A DNA stretch of 37,499 nucleotides from contig JAKBAR010000008.1 in assembly GCA_021808925.1 (NCBI GenBank), positions 1 to 37,499 of the forward strand. Reading direction: 5' to 3'. The stretch is from Pseudomonadota bacterium. GTDB taxonomy: Bacteria > Pseudomonadota > Alphaproteobacteria > Paracaedibacterales > JAKBAR01. Every line of letters begins with the position of its first letter. The first letter of the stretch is position 1. The notes below the pieces were generated by a model, which saw only the letters and a list, made by a program, of their open reading frames with translations, searched no databases and was not told where the DNA came from. Positions 1 to 8,462 of the stretch are shown here, one piece after another. Both the position numbers and the translations under genes were made by a program.

Positions 1-259
1 TGAGAAGAGAAATTTTTAAAAAAAATCTTCGCAAAAATACAACTTACCCCCTCTTTTTCATCGATTTTTGTGAAAAATTCAAAAAATAAACATAAAAATC
101 ATGAAAAACCACAAAATAGCGGCCAAGAACGCACTCTTTTCATCGAAAATTAGCGCTAAAATCCTAAAAATTCACCTAACCACGCAAAAATTACACTATT
201 TTGCCTGAAAAACCACAAAATCTCGGTCAAAAAAGGGAAAATTCGCCTATTATCACGCT
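1..259. other. Gene-free AT-rich left edge with a short direct repeat
   Basis: I find no convincing coding region here. The stretch is very AT-rich and carries a direct repeat: the 16-mer tgaaaaaccacaaaat occurs at 102-117 and again at 206-221, and similarity continues weakly for about 12 more bases in both copies. The 15-mer gtcaaaaaagggaaa at 226-240 recurs in inverted orientation at 25788-25802, in another gene-free stretch. This may be a diverged intergenic repeat, or the downstream region of the leftward rimI-like gene. Confidence 0.45.
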
Positions 260-697
260 TTATCGCCTCCACTCTAAAACAAACGCATGAAATGTATTTT
301 TATAATATTTTTCACGATGGGCTATTTTCACAAAGCCTAGATGATCATAAAACTGAAGAGCCTCAGCATTTTCTTCGCACACATCAAGGACAATCCGCGC
401 ATAGTTTTCTTGCAAAAATCTTAAAAGATTTCTGGCTATTCCTTGGCGTCTATGGGATAAAAGTGTTGCCAGATAAAGAATTTCCACTTCGGTCTCTTGG
501 GCCTGATAAAGAATAAAACTCACAAGGCTGTCAGAATGCGCCTCAAAAACACCGCGACCATAAACGGAAGCTTGAGATAAAAGCTCCGCGTAGGATTGGC
601 ACGACCAAGGCACCTCCCAGGGGGCCTCAATAAGACTGTGAATGTGCGCAAGATCCTCTGCATGAGCGTGTGTAAGATTTTTCATTTCAAAGGTCAC
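260..697 (-). CDS. rimI: GNAT N-acetyltransferase, RimI-like
   Basis: This 145-residue protein has the size and layout of the GNAT family, closest by eye to RimI, which acetylates the N-terminal alanine of ribosomal protein S18 using acetyl-CoA. The pyrophosphate-binding motif A is visible as RRQGIARNLL (residues 83-92). The later LDVCEENAEALQFYDHLGF segment (104-122) is the usual RimI 'V..sN..A..fY...GF' block. It lies 21 bases downstream of the HIT gene on the same strand and is probably co-transcribed with it. The common partner tsaB is not next to it, so the exact substrate is inferred. It could be another small GNAT enzyme. An alternative start is Met5. Confidence 0.75.
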   Translation of the reverse strand: MTFEMKNLTHAHAEDLAHIHSLIEAPWEVPWSCQSYAELLSQASVYGRGVFEAHSDSLVSFILYQAQETEVEILYLATLLSHRRQGIARNLLRFLQENYARIVLDVCEENAEALQFYDHLGFVKIAHREKYYKNTFHAFVLEWRR

Positions 698-718
698 AGA
701 AAATTTATTTTCCTAAAA

Positions 719-1096
719 CTACCGGTGTGCAAGCATGGGCCCAAGTTTTTCTCCCCCACAGAGATGGATATGAAAATGAGGCACCTCTTGTCCGCCATGT
801 GCGCCACTATTACTCAAGAGACGAAACCCTTCTTTGAGATCAAGTTTATCAAGCGTTGCTTGCACAGTTTTCCAAAAATCCAGAATTTCCTCTGTTGTGG
901 CATGGGCTAAAAAGTCTTTGAGATCGCGATATGTTCCCTTAGGAATCACAAGTGCGTGAAGAGGTGCTTTTGGAAAAGCATCGAAAAAAGCCAACGCATG
1001 AGTACTTTCATAAATAATCTTTGCGGGGATTTCCTGACGTAAAATCTTGGCAAAAACATTCGTGTCATCGTACACTTCTTGGGGGTTTTCTGGCAT
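719..1096 (-). CDS. HIT family nucleotide hydrolase/transferase
   Basis: A 125-residue histidine-triad protein of the HINT/HinT type, cytoplasmic. Members hydrolyse nucleoside phosphoramidates or aminoacyl-adenylates, with the middle histidine of the triad as nucleophile. The triad is visible as HFHIH at residues 107-111, followed by the family's CGG. Upstream, NVFAKILRQEIPAKIIYE (13-30) is the standard N-terminal block, and LHALVIPK (46-53) is the core strand. The length is normal for the family. It is divergent from the DUF374 gene, with only 29 bases between the start codons, so the two promoters must overlap or lie inside the coding regions. It appears to lead a two-gene unit with the RimI-like gene. 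Confidence 0.88.
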   Translation of the reverse strand: MPENPQEVYDDTNVFAKILRQEIPAKIIYESTHALAFFDAFPKAPLHALVIPKGTYRDLKDFLAHATTEEILDFWKTVQATLDKLDLKEGFRLLSNSGAHGGQEVPHFHIHLCGGEKLGPMLAHR

Positions 1097-1125
1097 ACAT
1101 ATTCTTTGAAGGATAATGAGAACTA

Positions 1126-1812
1126 ATGAAATATATCAAAAAAATTATGGCCTTGAACAGTGTGCAAAAAACACTCGCCTTTCTTATCGCGCTGTATATC
1201 AAAAGTGTTTATCGTACAAGCTCCTTTGAGTTTAAGGGGCATCGTGTGATTGATTCACTTGTGTCAGAGAAAAGTCTTTTTTTTATTACTTTTTGGCACG
1301 GACATTTGGCCATGTTGCCTTGTGCATGGTGGTGGGAAAAACCTTTTTATATGTTGCTGTCACAGCACCGTGATGGTCAACTGATTAGCCGTGTTCTTGA
1401 GCATTTCAATATTCAAAGTGTTTTTGGATCGACAACACGCGGGGGGATGGTTGCAGGCTTGCAAATTCTTGATCTGATTAAAACGGGGGCTGTGATTGGT
1501 GTGACGCCCGATGGACCGCGTGGCCCCCATCAAATCTGTTCTATGGGCGTTTTAACCTTAGCGAAACTTGCTGCAACAGAGGAAAAACCTATTCATATCG
1601 TGCCCGTCGGGTATTTTATTCAAAGACATAAACGCCTTCGGTCTTGGGATAAATTTCTCTTTCCTCTTCCCTTTTCAAAGGGATTTTTCCATGCAGCAGA
1701 GGCCATTACGATTACCCCTCACGATGATGCTGAGACACTTGAAGACAAGCGCCTTGAACTCCAAAAACGCCTTAACAAAGTCTCGGAAGTTGAGGGTCAA
1801 ATCCTATCCTAG
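1126..1812 (+). CDS. DUF374 lysophospholipid acyltransferase-like protein
   Basis: This 228-residue protein matches the DUF374 family, relatives of the LPLAT acyltransferases associated with the inner membrane and often linked to lipid A or phospholipid synthesis. Family landmarks are a first hydrophobic stretch (about 16-28), WHGH (57-60), HRDG (81-84), STTRGG (102-107) and TPDGPRGP (127-134). The HRDG and the G-S-T-x-R-G block take the place of the HX4D and glycerol-phosphate-binding motifs of PlsC-type enzymes. The length is typical. The Shine-Dalgarno match (aagga) is about 13 bases from the ATG and is weak. The gene converges on the SCO1 gene with a 12-base gap. The acyl donor and acceptor cannot be read from the sequence. 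Confidence 0.85.
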   Translation: MKYIKKIMALNSVQKTLAFLIALYIKSVYRTSSFEFKGHRVIDSLVSEKSLFFITFWHGHLAMLPCAWWWEKPFYMLLSQHRDGQLISRVLEHFNIQSVFGSTTRGGMVAGLQILDLIKTGAVIGVTPDGPRGPHQICSMGVLTLAKLAATEEKPIHIVPVGYFIQRHKRLRSWDKFLFPLPFSKGFFHAAEAITITPHDDAETLEDKRLELQKRLNKVSEVEGQILS

Positions 1813-1824
1813 TTCTGTTATAGT

Positions 1825-2460
1825 CTAGGCTGTGCGATTGTGTTTATGCTCTTGGTTGAGTGCAGTTAATAGCGCATTTGAGAGTTTCTCAGGTTCAACT
1901 GTGTGCATAAAATAAGCAATCTGCTTGCCCTCACGGTCAAGAAGATAAATCAATGTACTATGATCAATCAGATACTCTGTTGTCTCTCCGCTATTAACTT
2001 TTTTCGCATAAGTTTTATAGGCCTTCGCCACCGCATCAATGGCTTTTTTATCACCTGTGAGGAAAAACATATTTTCATTATAATTTTCGCTATATGTCTT
2101 GAGTTCTTGAACCGTATCGCGACTTGGATCCATGGTAATAAAAACGGCTGCGACTTGATCACGGTCCCGCTTAAGGGATGTAAGTGCTTCTGTAATGGTG
2201 CGAAGCGCCCGCGGACAGGCATCCGGGCAATGGCTATAGCCAAAATAAACAATCAGATATTTACCTTTAAAATCACCACTTTTGCAGGGTTTTCCATCTT
2301 GATCGATAAGATCAAAAGGCCCACCGACCACATCCATTTCATCCACTGCATTGTGAACGACAGGAAGTTTTTCGATTTGGTAATAAACGATAACACCTGC
2401 AATGCCCAGAAAAAAAAGGGTCATGAGCGAGAGACGAAGGATTTTAAACATATTTTTCAC
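1825..2460 (-). CDS. SCO1/SenC/PrrC copper chaperone
   Basis: A 211-residue thioredoxin-fold protein anchored to the inner membrane by one N-terminal segment (about 8-27), with its domain in the periplasm. The SCO copper site is complete: the CPDAC motif (C78, C82) after a VYFGYSH strand, and the distal histidine H167 in LIDHSTL. SCO proteins deliver copper to the CuA centre of cytochrome c oxidase subunit II, or act as thiol-disulfide reductases there, so the cell probably has an aa3-type oxidase encoded elsewhere. The histidine near the C-terminus (HKHN) may add weak metal binding. No oxidase subunit or copper transporter is adjacent. Confidence 0.92.
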   Translation of the reverse strand: MKNMFKILRLSLMTLFFLGIAGVIVYYQIEKLPVVHNAVDEMDVVGGPFDLIDQDGKPCKSGDFKGKYLIVYFGYSHCPDACPRALRTITEALTSLKRDRDQVAAVFITMDPSRDTVQELKTYSENYNENMFFLTGDKKAIDAVAKAYKTYAKKVNSGETTEYLIDHSTLIYLLDREGKQIAYFMHTVEPEKLSNALLTALNQEHKHNRTA

Positions 2461-2554
2461 TAAAATTTTATAATTTTTAAATTAATGTATTGTTACATGA
2501 GCCTACAAAAAAAACGCAAGCAAAAATCATGCTGACAGACATTCTTAGATTGAT

Positions 2555-3760
2555 TTAAAAAATAGGTTGCTTTGAGACAGATTCAGATGATTTCTTTTCA
2601 TGCCGCAGCACATTGTCAATAAGGAAACCTTGAAACTGAGAGACACCGTGATCAAGAGCACTTTGAACCGTTTGGAGGCAATCACAGCGTGCAAGAATAA
2701 TTTTGTCATACCCCACATGATCGGCAAATGCTTTAAATTCCTCGTGATAGATGGAAAAAAGATCCTCACTTGCAATAATTTTATAAAAATCACAAGGAAG
2801 GCTAATCGTGTTTAAAAGGAGTAAATTAGGCCCTTGAATGAGATCTAAACAGACCCTATGCCCATGGCTTTTTAGAAAATCACAGGCAAAATAAAAACTA
2901 TCCAAGTCCCACAACACGTCGGTGCGATCAATTTCAACAACGAATTCTCGGTCAATGGCTGTATGGAAATCGAAAAACTCTTTTGAAACGACAGTGCGTA
3001 AATTCAGATTAAGATGAAAGTGCTGATGTGGCGCTGTTTTTTGAAGAATCGGCCTCAGGCTTTCAAGCATTTTTTTATCAAAAAGAATCGAAAGATACTT
3101 AAAAAGTGAAAAATCATTTACCAAATGTGTGTGCGAGTGAATCATGTCCTCGATTCCCTCGAGCGATAAAAAATACTCAAACCCCAGAGGCTTTGGCGCC
3201 TTTTTCATCGATTGCATCCAACAAATAGGCTGTTTTCGAATATAATTGACCATATCCGCGTGATTAATAATGTTTTGAAGCTTTAAAAGAAGATCAATGG
3301 GTAAAACAGGAGCGGGTTCGAGGGGAATATGCTGGCTTAAATCGATTGTCTGCTGAGGAGGACGTGTCTTTTCCACATAATCAAAAACAAAATCAAAGGA
3401 ATGCCCCATGTGATAGGAGCTATAAAAAGAATCCTTGCCAAGCGTTTTTTCTGCAAGAGGATCATTCTTAAAGTGCGTGCGTAAACGATCAACGAAACGC
3501 TCCATCCCAAAAAGACTTACATTTTGAATAAAAAGCATAATATCGTTGTTCGAAAGCAAAAAAATCTTGCTACGGTAGCCATAACTCGCCTCCAAAAGAA
3601 TCTTTTTTGCTTGGCCCAAAAGCGCCTTAGTTTGATGCGTAAGATGCAGCGACGAGAGGTGAAAATGAATCAAAACCCACGAGGATGCAACAGGGCGCAC
3701 GGTATCCCGCAAAAACGGCAAAAGATCTTGCTCATCCTGTGTCATAGGTTCTTTCGCCAT
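2555..3760 (-). CDS. Degenerate EAL-domain protein
   Basis: A 401-residue cytoplasmic protein whose C-terminal half (about 190-385) follows the layout of an EAL cyclic-di-GMP domain but lacks its catalytic residues. FEYFLSLEG (194-202) stands where EAL/EVL is expected. FHLNLNLRT (248-256) matches the Asn strand, FVVEIDRTDV (273-282) the 'E.TE' strand, and HRVCLDLIQG (301-310) the 'DDFG' block without the two Asp. The final FQGFLID (376-382) matches the usual 'QGY..g' end. The N-terminal part (25-130) could be a decayed GGDEF or sensory region. By inference it is a non-enzymatic EAL relative that binds nucleotide or a protein partner. It is divergent from flhB, with 147 bases between them, so a link to motility is possible but not shown. 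Confidence 0.6.
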   Translation of the reverse strand: MAKEPMTQDEQDLLPFLRDTVRPVASSWVLIHFHLSSLHLTHQTKALLGQAKKILLEASYGYRSKIFLLSNNDIMLFIQNVSLFGMERFVDRLRTHFKNDPLAEKTLGKDSFYSSYHMGHSFDFVFDYVEKTRPPQQTIDLSQHIPLEPAPVLPIDLLLKLQNIINHADMVNYIRKQPICWMQSMKKAPKPLGFEYFLSLEGIEDMIHSHTHLVNDFSLFKYLSILFDKKMLESLRPILQKTAPHQHFHLNLNLRTVVSKEFFDFHTAIDREFVVEIDRTDVLWDLDSFYFACDFLKSHGHRVCLDLIQGPNLLLLNTISLPCDFYKIIASEDLFSIYHEEFKAFADHVGYDKIILARCDCLQTVQSALDHGVSQFQGFLIDNVLRHEKKSSESVSKQPIF

Positions 3761-3907
3761 TGAGAATTATCTCTTCTGTTTTATTGTGATGGAGAAAAGA
3801 TTAAAAAAAAGTAAGGAAAAAAGAAAAATTATTAAAAAAATATGTCTTTAAGGATTTTTATTGCTAAGCTTTTGGGAGGAGCTTTACCAGAGTAGGGAGT
3901 TAAGTTT

Positions 3908-4981
3908 TTGGCTGAGGAGGATAATCAAAGCGAGCAATCAAAGACCGAAGAGCCGACGGAAAGGCGTCTTGAGCAAGCTTTTGAAGAAGGTCAGGTTGCT
4001 TTTTCACGGGAACTTTTGCACTGGACAGTCCTTGCCTCAAGCGGGGCTTTTCTCTTATGGGCGTTGCCCCGTGTTTCTCTGGATTTTATTCAAATGCTCC
4101 AAAACACTTTTTCGTACTGTGGCGATCCCCGTGCAACGGCGGCAACATCCTCCTTTTATCCAAATTTTTTGTGGTTTTTTTTTAAAACAACACTCCTTCT
4201 TTTTATTATTGTTTTTTTAATTATTGCTGTGGGCTTTAGCCAGACGCGTTTTAACATAACACTGACACAGATTATCCCTAAATTTGAGCGCGTTTCACCC
4301 CTCAAAGGTTTTTCAAAAATTTTTGGTAAACAGGCTCTTGTCGAGTTTATGAAAAACCTTATTAAAATTTCTGTGGTTGGTGCGGTTATGCTTTTAGCCC
4401 TTTCAGGTGTTAATCAATCACTCATGATTATGCCGACACTGACCATCGGCGAGGGATTTAATGTAATGCAATCTCTTTTTGCAAAGATTTTTATCAGTGC
4501 TCTTTCCATTTTAGGACTCATTGCATTGCTCGACTATATTTATCAGCGCTTTCAACACCGAAAACGCCTTAAAATGTCAAAACAAGACATCAAGGAAGAA
4601 CACAAAGAACAAGAGGGCTCTCCGGAAATCAAAGCAAAACTTCGTGCGATGCGTCTCCAACGTATGCAGTCACGCATTCAAGATAAGGTGAAATCTGCTA
4701 CGGTCGTCGTTACAAACCCAACCCACTATGCCGTGGCGCTTGCTTGGGACGAGGCGACGATGGAAGCCCCTCATGTTGTGGCCAAAGGTGTGGATCATCT
4801 GGCGTTGCATATTCGAAAGCTTGCCAACGATAACAAGATTCCTCTCGTTGAAAATCCACCTCTTGCGCGTACACTGTATGACAAGGTGGATATTGACCGT
4901 GAAATTGAACCCGAGCATTACCGTGCTGTTGCCGAAGTAATTAAATATGTTATGGATTTGCAAAAGAAATGGTTTAAGTAA
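3908..4981 (+). CDS. flhB: Flagellar type III export protein FlhB
   Basis: This 357-residue inner-membrane protein has FlhB architecture. The N-terminus is charged (QSKTEEPTERRLEQAFEEGQV, with the family's T-E-x-P/A-T motif). Four hydrophobic segments lie at about 38-58, 88-111, 150-168 and 190-212. A cytoplasmic domain carries the self-cleavage site NPTH at 270-273, where cleavage after Asn switches export from rod/hook to filament subunits. The start is TTG; it is supported by GGGAG at 3895-3899, 8 bases upstream, and by the conserved N-terminus. No fliR, fliQ or flhA is adjacent, which is unusual. I prefer FlhB over an injectisome SctU from the N-terminal sequence and the lack of injectisome genes, but both belong to one family. 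Confidence 0.88.
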   Translation: MAEEDNQSEQSKTEEPTERRLEQAFEEGQVAFSRELLHWTVLASSGAFLLWALPRVSLDFIQMLQNTFSYCGDPRATAATSSFYPNFLWFFFKTTLLLFIIVFLIIAVGFSQTRFNITLTQIIPKFERVSPLKGFSKIFGKQALVEFMKNLIKISVVGAVMLLALSGVNQSLMIMPTLTIGEGFNVMQSLFAKIFISALSILGLIALLDYIYQRFQHRKRLKMSKQDIKEEHKEQEGSPEIKAKLRAMRLQRMQSRIQDKVKSATVVVTNPTHYAVALAWDEATMEAPHVVAKGVDHLALHIRKLANDNKIPLVENPPLARTLYDKVDIDREIEPEHYRAVAEVIKYVMDLQKKWFK

Positions 4982-5070
4982 AAATTATTTTTATTTTCAA
5001 TTGATTTTATAATTTTCTCGTTATAGTTTTCGAATGTCGTTAATAAAATTTAAACACAAGGAGTAAAAAA

Positions 5071-6129
5071 ATGAAAAAAATAACAGCAACATTCTTAGCT
5101 TTAGTGCTAGGGGGGGGTAATTTTATTTCTCATGCCATGGGCAGTGGTGAGATTCCAATCACTTCCTTTAAGCAGGAGCATAAAAATAACACGGCAAAGA
5201 AAATTGAAACAAAACAAGAAGACATTACTAATCTCTCCTGGGGGAGTACTTTCAAGATTCATAGCGTAAAGATATCCTATTCGCGTAACATGGAGTTATT
5301 GACTAATGTTGAGCCCATCAAAATGTCGAATTATTACGTCTCTGGAGCCATGAATTTTGAGAAGTTTATTTTTGATACCATTGAGACGAATAAAGAAAAA
5401 CTTCTCAACGGAGATGGCATCTATGACATAGAGGATCTTAAAATTATTCCAACCTCTGTCACTTTTTCTGATTATAAATGCAGCAAGGACTCACAATGGA
5501 CGGCGTTTTCTGACACAATCGCCAAAGTTATTCCTTTTGACACATATGGAGAATATTTAGGAAAAGTCATTGGGTACTACCAAAACCAGACAAAAGAGGG
5601 CAAAGGTGTTACGCTCAATAATTTAACGATCTCTATTTACACGGCGCAAAGAGAGTATTCTGACAAGGAAAAAGAGATCAATAAAAAAGAGAAAGACGAA
5701 AAAAACTTAATCGCAATGATAAGAGATAATAAAGACACCCTTCTAAAAGAGAAAAATAGTCTCATAAATGACATTACAAAGTATACAAAAAAGATTAAGG
5801 CATTTGAGATTATCATTGAGAGTCGCCTCAATGAGCTTAGTCTCCAAGATCCAGGTAGTCTGAATGTAGAAAACAAGTATTTCGATTTTAGCGAAAACAA
5901 AGTTGATGACATTAACGGGTATTTAAAATTTTTAAAAATTAAGGGCACTAAAAAAACAAATAAAGTGGATGATGGTTTTAAGGAAGAAAAATGTGAAACC
6001 GATGATGAACTTAAAAAGCTCATTGCCCTTAAAGAAGTTGCTTGCTCCAAGAAAGAAGAGGCAGAAGCAAAAAGAGAGGGTATTATAAAACTTTTAGATA
6101 AGATTGGTCACGTTGATATGGATTATTAA
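5071..6129 (+). CDS. Orphan secreted coiled-coil protein
   Basis: I do not recognise this 352-residue protein. It begins with a classic Sec signal peptide (MKKITATFLALVLGGG..SHAMG, likely cleaved around residues 22-24), so it should reach the periplasm or beyond. Residues 25-185 look globular. Residues 190-260 are extremely rich in Lys and Glu and read as a coiled coil. The C-terminal third (310-345) is again charged and helical. Three Cys (in YKCS, EKCE and VACS) are spread out. The start is supported by AAGGAG at 5059-5064, 6 bases before the ATG. It is a single-gene unit ending in a strong terminator at 6155-6184. Exported proteins of this type are common in intracellular bacteria, but no function can be assigned. 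Confidence 0.8.
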   Translation: MKKITATFLALVLGGGNFISHAMGSGEIPITSFKQEHKNNTAKKIETKQEDITNLSWGSTFKIHSVKISYSRNMELLTNVEPIKMSNYYVSGAMNFEKFIFDTIETNKEKLLNGDGIYDIEDLKIIPTSVTFSDYKCSKDSQWTAFSDTIAKVIPFDTYGEYLGKVIGYYQNQTKEGKGVTLNNLTISIYTAQREYSDKEKEINKKEKDEKNLIAMIRDNKDTLLKEKNSLINDITKYTKKIKAFEIIIESRLNELSLQDPGSLNVENKYFDFSENKVDDINGYLKFLKIKGTKKTNKVDDGFKEEKCETDDELKKLIALKEVACSKKEEAEAKREGIIKLLDKIGHVDMDY

Positions 6130-6154
6130 TACAGATCGAATCCGTGCTTATTAG

Positions 6155-6184
6155 AAGACGCCTGTCATCGGGCGTCTTTTTTTT
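6155..6184 (+). terminator. Rho-independent terminator after the coiled-coil gene
   Basis: An 8-bp perfect stem (aagacgcc at 6155-6162 with ggcgtctt at 6171-6178) encloses an 8-base loop and is followed directly by a T run to 6184. It lies 25 bases after the stop codon of the secreted coiled-coil gene and separates it from phhA. Confidence 0.9.
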
Positions 6185-6273
6185 AAACAGCATCGATAAT
6201 TAAAAAATTCATTCATTGTTTACTTATTTTGATTTATCCTAGGGCAAACAATAGACAGCCATTTTAAAACCCT

Positions 6274-7089
6274 GTGCATACGATTACGGACTACATTATT
6301 CGCGAACGGTGGGAGGACTTCACAACCGAAGAACATGACCGTTGGAAGTTTTTGTTTGATCGACAGATGACCATTTTCCAAGGGCGTGTCGCACAAGAGC
6401 ACATCGATAGTTTAAAACGCCTTAACATTTCTGCGGACCGTATTCCAAAATTTGAAGAGATTTCTAAAATCCTTAAGGAGCACACAGGATTTGAGATCGC
6501 CGCTGTGCCGGGTCTTGTGCCAGAGGATATTTTCTTTAAAATGCTGAAAAATCGACAATTCCCGTCCACAACGTTTTTACGCACTCCGGATAAAATCGAT
6601 TACCTTCAAGAACCGGATATCTTCCACGATATTTTTGGGCATATCCCCTTACTTGTTATCCCCGCCTTTGCGGATTATATGGAGGCCTTTGCCACGATTG
6701 CCCTCAAAGCTTTAGAGCGGAGTGCTGAGGATGTTATCCGCGCTGCACGCATTTATTGGTTTACCATTGAATTTGGGCTTATTCGGCAAAATGGCGGCCT
6801 TAGAACCTATGGTGCGGGTATTGTGTCGTCTTATAAGGAAACGATTTACTGTGTGGAAGATCCAAAGCCCATTCGCACACAATTTGATCTCGCACGGGTT
6901 ATGCGCACAGACTATCGCATTGATGATTTGCAAAAAAACTATTTTGTCATCGATTCCTACGAAGAGCTTTTTAATGCGACATTGCAAGATCACACAGCAC
7001 TCCTTGACAGCCTGCAAAAACTCCCGCTGATCCCTGCGGGGACGATGATCGAGGGGGAGGAAAATATCCCTGCGAATACTCCTCTCTAA
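6274..7089 (+). CDS. phhA: Phenylalanine 4-hydroxylase
   Basis: A 271-residue member of the pterin-dependent aromatic amino acid hydroxylases, which convert phenylalanine to tyrosine using O2, tetrahydropterin and Fe(II). The iron-binding facial triad is visible: H118 and H123 in FHDIFGHIP, and E166 in FTIEFGLI. The length fits the bacterial single-domain form with no regulatory ACT domain. The start is GTG at 6274, because an in-frame stop lies only three codons upstream; the N-terminus is therefore short but complete. The gene converges with rng, with an 18-base gap. A pterin carbinolamine dehydratase partner is not nearby. Confidence 0.92.
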   Translation: MHTITDYIIRERWEDFTTEEHDRWKFLFDRQMTIFQGRVAQEHIDSLKRLNISADRIPKFEEISKILKEHTGFEIAAVPGLVPEDIFFKMLKNRQFPSTTFLRTPDKIDYLQEPDIFHDIFGHIPLLVIPAFADYMEAFATIALKALERSAEDVIRAARIYWFTIEFGLIRQNGGLRTYGAGIVSSYKETIYCVEDPKPIRTQFDLARVMRTDYRIDDLQKNYFVIDSYEELFNATLQDHTALLDSLQKLPLIPAGTMIEGEENIPANTPL

Positions 7090-7107
7090 GTTCAGAGAGT
7101 AAGCGTT

Positions 7108-8229
7108 CTAATATTTTAAAAATGGACCGAGAATATCTTTTAAGTATGGTCTTTTTTTAGGGCGGCGAATCTCTAACCAGCCAAGGGGTGACCATTCGCA
7201 TATCTCAACATCCTTTGGCAGATGTGGTTTTAATATCCCCAAAAGTTTTTTGCGTTTTCTAAAATCATTGTTTCCAGCAAAATCAACGATCATATTTCCC
7301 CCAAGCTGTAATGTTTGAAAAAGAGTTGGAATCATTTTCGCCGCCTCTTCATTTAGAATTTTCAGCGAAGAGCACGTGCCTTGATTCACATCAATACTGA
7401 CAAGCGTACTTGTATATTCGATGAGCAGCTGGCCGCCCGAGGGAAGACTTATCCAAGGAGTCATCATATCTGCAAGGGCTTCATAGGCCCCAGAGAGCTC
7501 AAAAACATCACTTTGTTTATAATGAACAGGAGGTGTTTGAAGGATAAACGCAAATGCTTTTGATGCTTGGTGAAAATCATCAATATGATCTGTATAAACA
7601 GCATCCGGCGCATACGTGTCGATTAATATTTCAAGTTGTGTGCGCCCCTTTTTAATCAAACCCACTGTGGGGTTTTGAGAAAGAGAAAACCATTCCTCAT
7701 GGGTTTTGATGAGCGCATTAAAAATAAAATCCGCATCACAGCTCAAAGCTTTTGTTCTTAAGATAATTTTACCAAAATCTTTGTTTTGGATAAAAGACTC
7801 AACGTCTTTGAGTAAAAAATGTCCATCCTCTGGCTCTATGGAGGATGAAAGGGATACACCCTTTTGAGAGGGAAAATACATAAAATAAGGGGTGATAAGC
7901 GCTATCTTTAAGCTCAGCTGTGCACCCTTTTTTAAAAGACCTTTTGCTGCTTCGCCGGCGTCTGGGGTGCTTTGGCGTTTGATTTGCACAAAAAATGTAT
8001 CACCTTCTTTGAGGTGAAGAGGATTATTCAAAACTCCTGGACGATCAAGCCCTATATCAATCAGGGCAAAAGCTCCTAAAACTCTTTGCACACGGCCATA
8101 AAAAATGGATTCAGGTGTATCTTTTTCCTCTAGATCCTCTGCATCAAAGAGGACAAAATCAGCCGCATCTTTTTGAAGTGCAAGAAGGCGAAGATTATGT
8201 TGACGATGGCAAAAAAGGGTTAAACTCAC
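7108..8229 (-). CDS. rng: Ribonuclease E/G family protein, short form
   Basis: A 373-residue endoribonuclease of the RNase G type that cuts single-stranded RNA in rRNA maturation and mRNA turnover. An S1-like RNA-binding region (about 38-110) starts with IFYGRVQRVLGAFALIDIG. Two Mg-coordinating aspartates of the DNase I-like domain are in place: D280 in VSIDVNQG (family VSIDVNSG) and D316 in MIVDFAG. The protein ends at about residue 373, so the Zn-link Cys pair and the small C-terminal domain of E. coli RNase G (about 490 residues) are missing. It is separated from infA by 14 bases, an order common in alphaproteobacteria, although the maf gene often found between them is absent here. Confidence 0.88.
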   Translation of the reverse strand: MSLTLFCHRQHNLRLLALQKDAADFVLFDAEDLEEKDTPESIFYGRVQRVLGAFALIDIGLDRPGVLNNPLHLKEGDTFFVQIKRQSTPDAGEAAKGLLKKGAQLSLKIALITPYFMYFPSQKGVSLSSSIEPEDGHFLLKDVESFIQNKDFGKIILRTKALSCDADFIFNALIKTHEEWFSLSQNPTVGLIKKGRTQLEILIDTYAPDAVYTDHIDDFHQASKAFAFILQTPPVHYKQSDVFELSGAYEALADMMTPWISLPSGGQLLIEYTSTLVSIDVNQGTCSSLKILNEEAAKMIPTLFQTLQLGGNMIVDFAGNNDFRKRKKLLGILKPHLPKDVEICEWSPLGWLEIRRPKKRPYLKDILGPFLKY

Positions 8230-8243
8230 CTTGGTGCCTAGGA

Positions 8244-8462
8244 TTATTTTTGACGAAACGTAATACGTCCCTTGCTCAAGTCATAAGGGGTCATTTCAAC
8301 AGTCACTGTATCGCCCACAAGAACACGTATGCGGTTCTTACGCATGCGCCCGGAGGTGTGGGCCAAGATCACGTGACCATTTTCAAGAGTAACGCGAAAG
8401 GTTGCATTCGGGAGAAGTTCTGTGACGACTCCTGAAAATTCGATAAGGTCTTCTTTTGACAT
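8244..8462 (-). CDS. infA: Translation initiation factor IF-1
   Basis: A 72-residue OB-fold protein of the normal IF-1 length. It binds the ribosomal A site on the 30S subunit and helps IF-2 and IF-3 select the initiator tRNA. The family sequence is visible throughout: [13 protein letters not shown], then [30 protein letters not shown], ending with [10 protein letters not shown]. It is the first gene of the leftward infA-rng pair, with a gap of 14 bases before rng. Confidence 0.97.
   Translation of the reverse strand: MSKEDLIEFSGVVTELLPNATFRVTLENGHVILAHTSGRMRKNRIRVLVGDTVTVEMTPYDLSKGRITFRQK

Noticed and set aside
3908-4981. Assignment of the FlhB homolog to a virulence type III secretion system (SctU)
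   Set aside because: No injectisome genes are near and the N-terminus is of flagellar type. The alternative is kept only as a caution.
7082-7099. CTCTCT/AGAGAG hairpin at the end of phhA as a terminator
   Set aside because: The stem is weak and overlaps the stop codon, and no T run follows on either strand.
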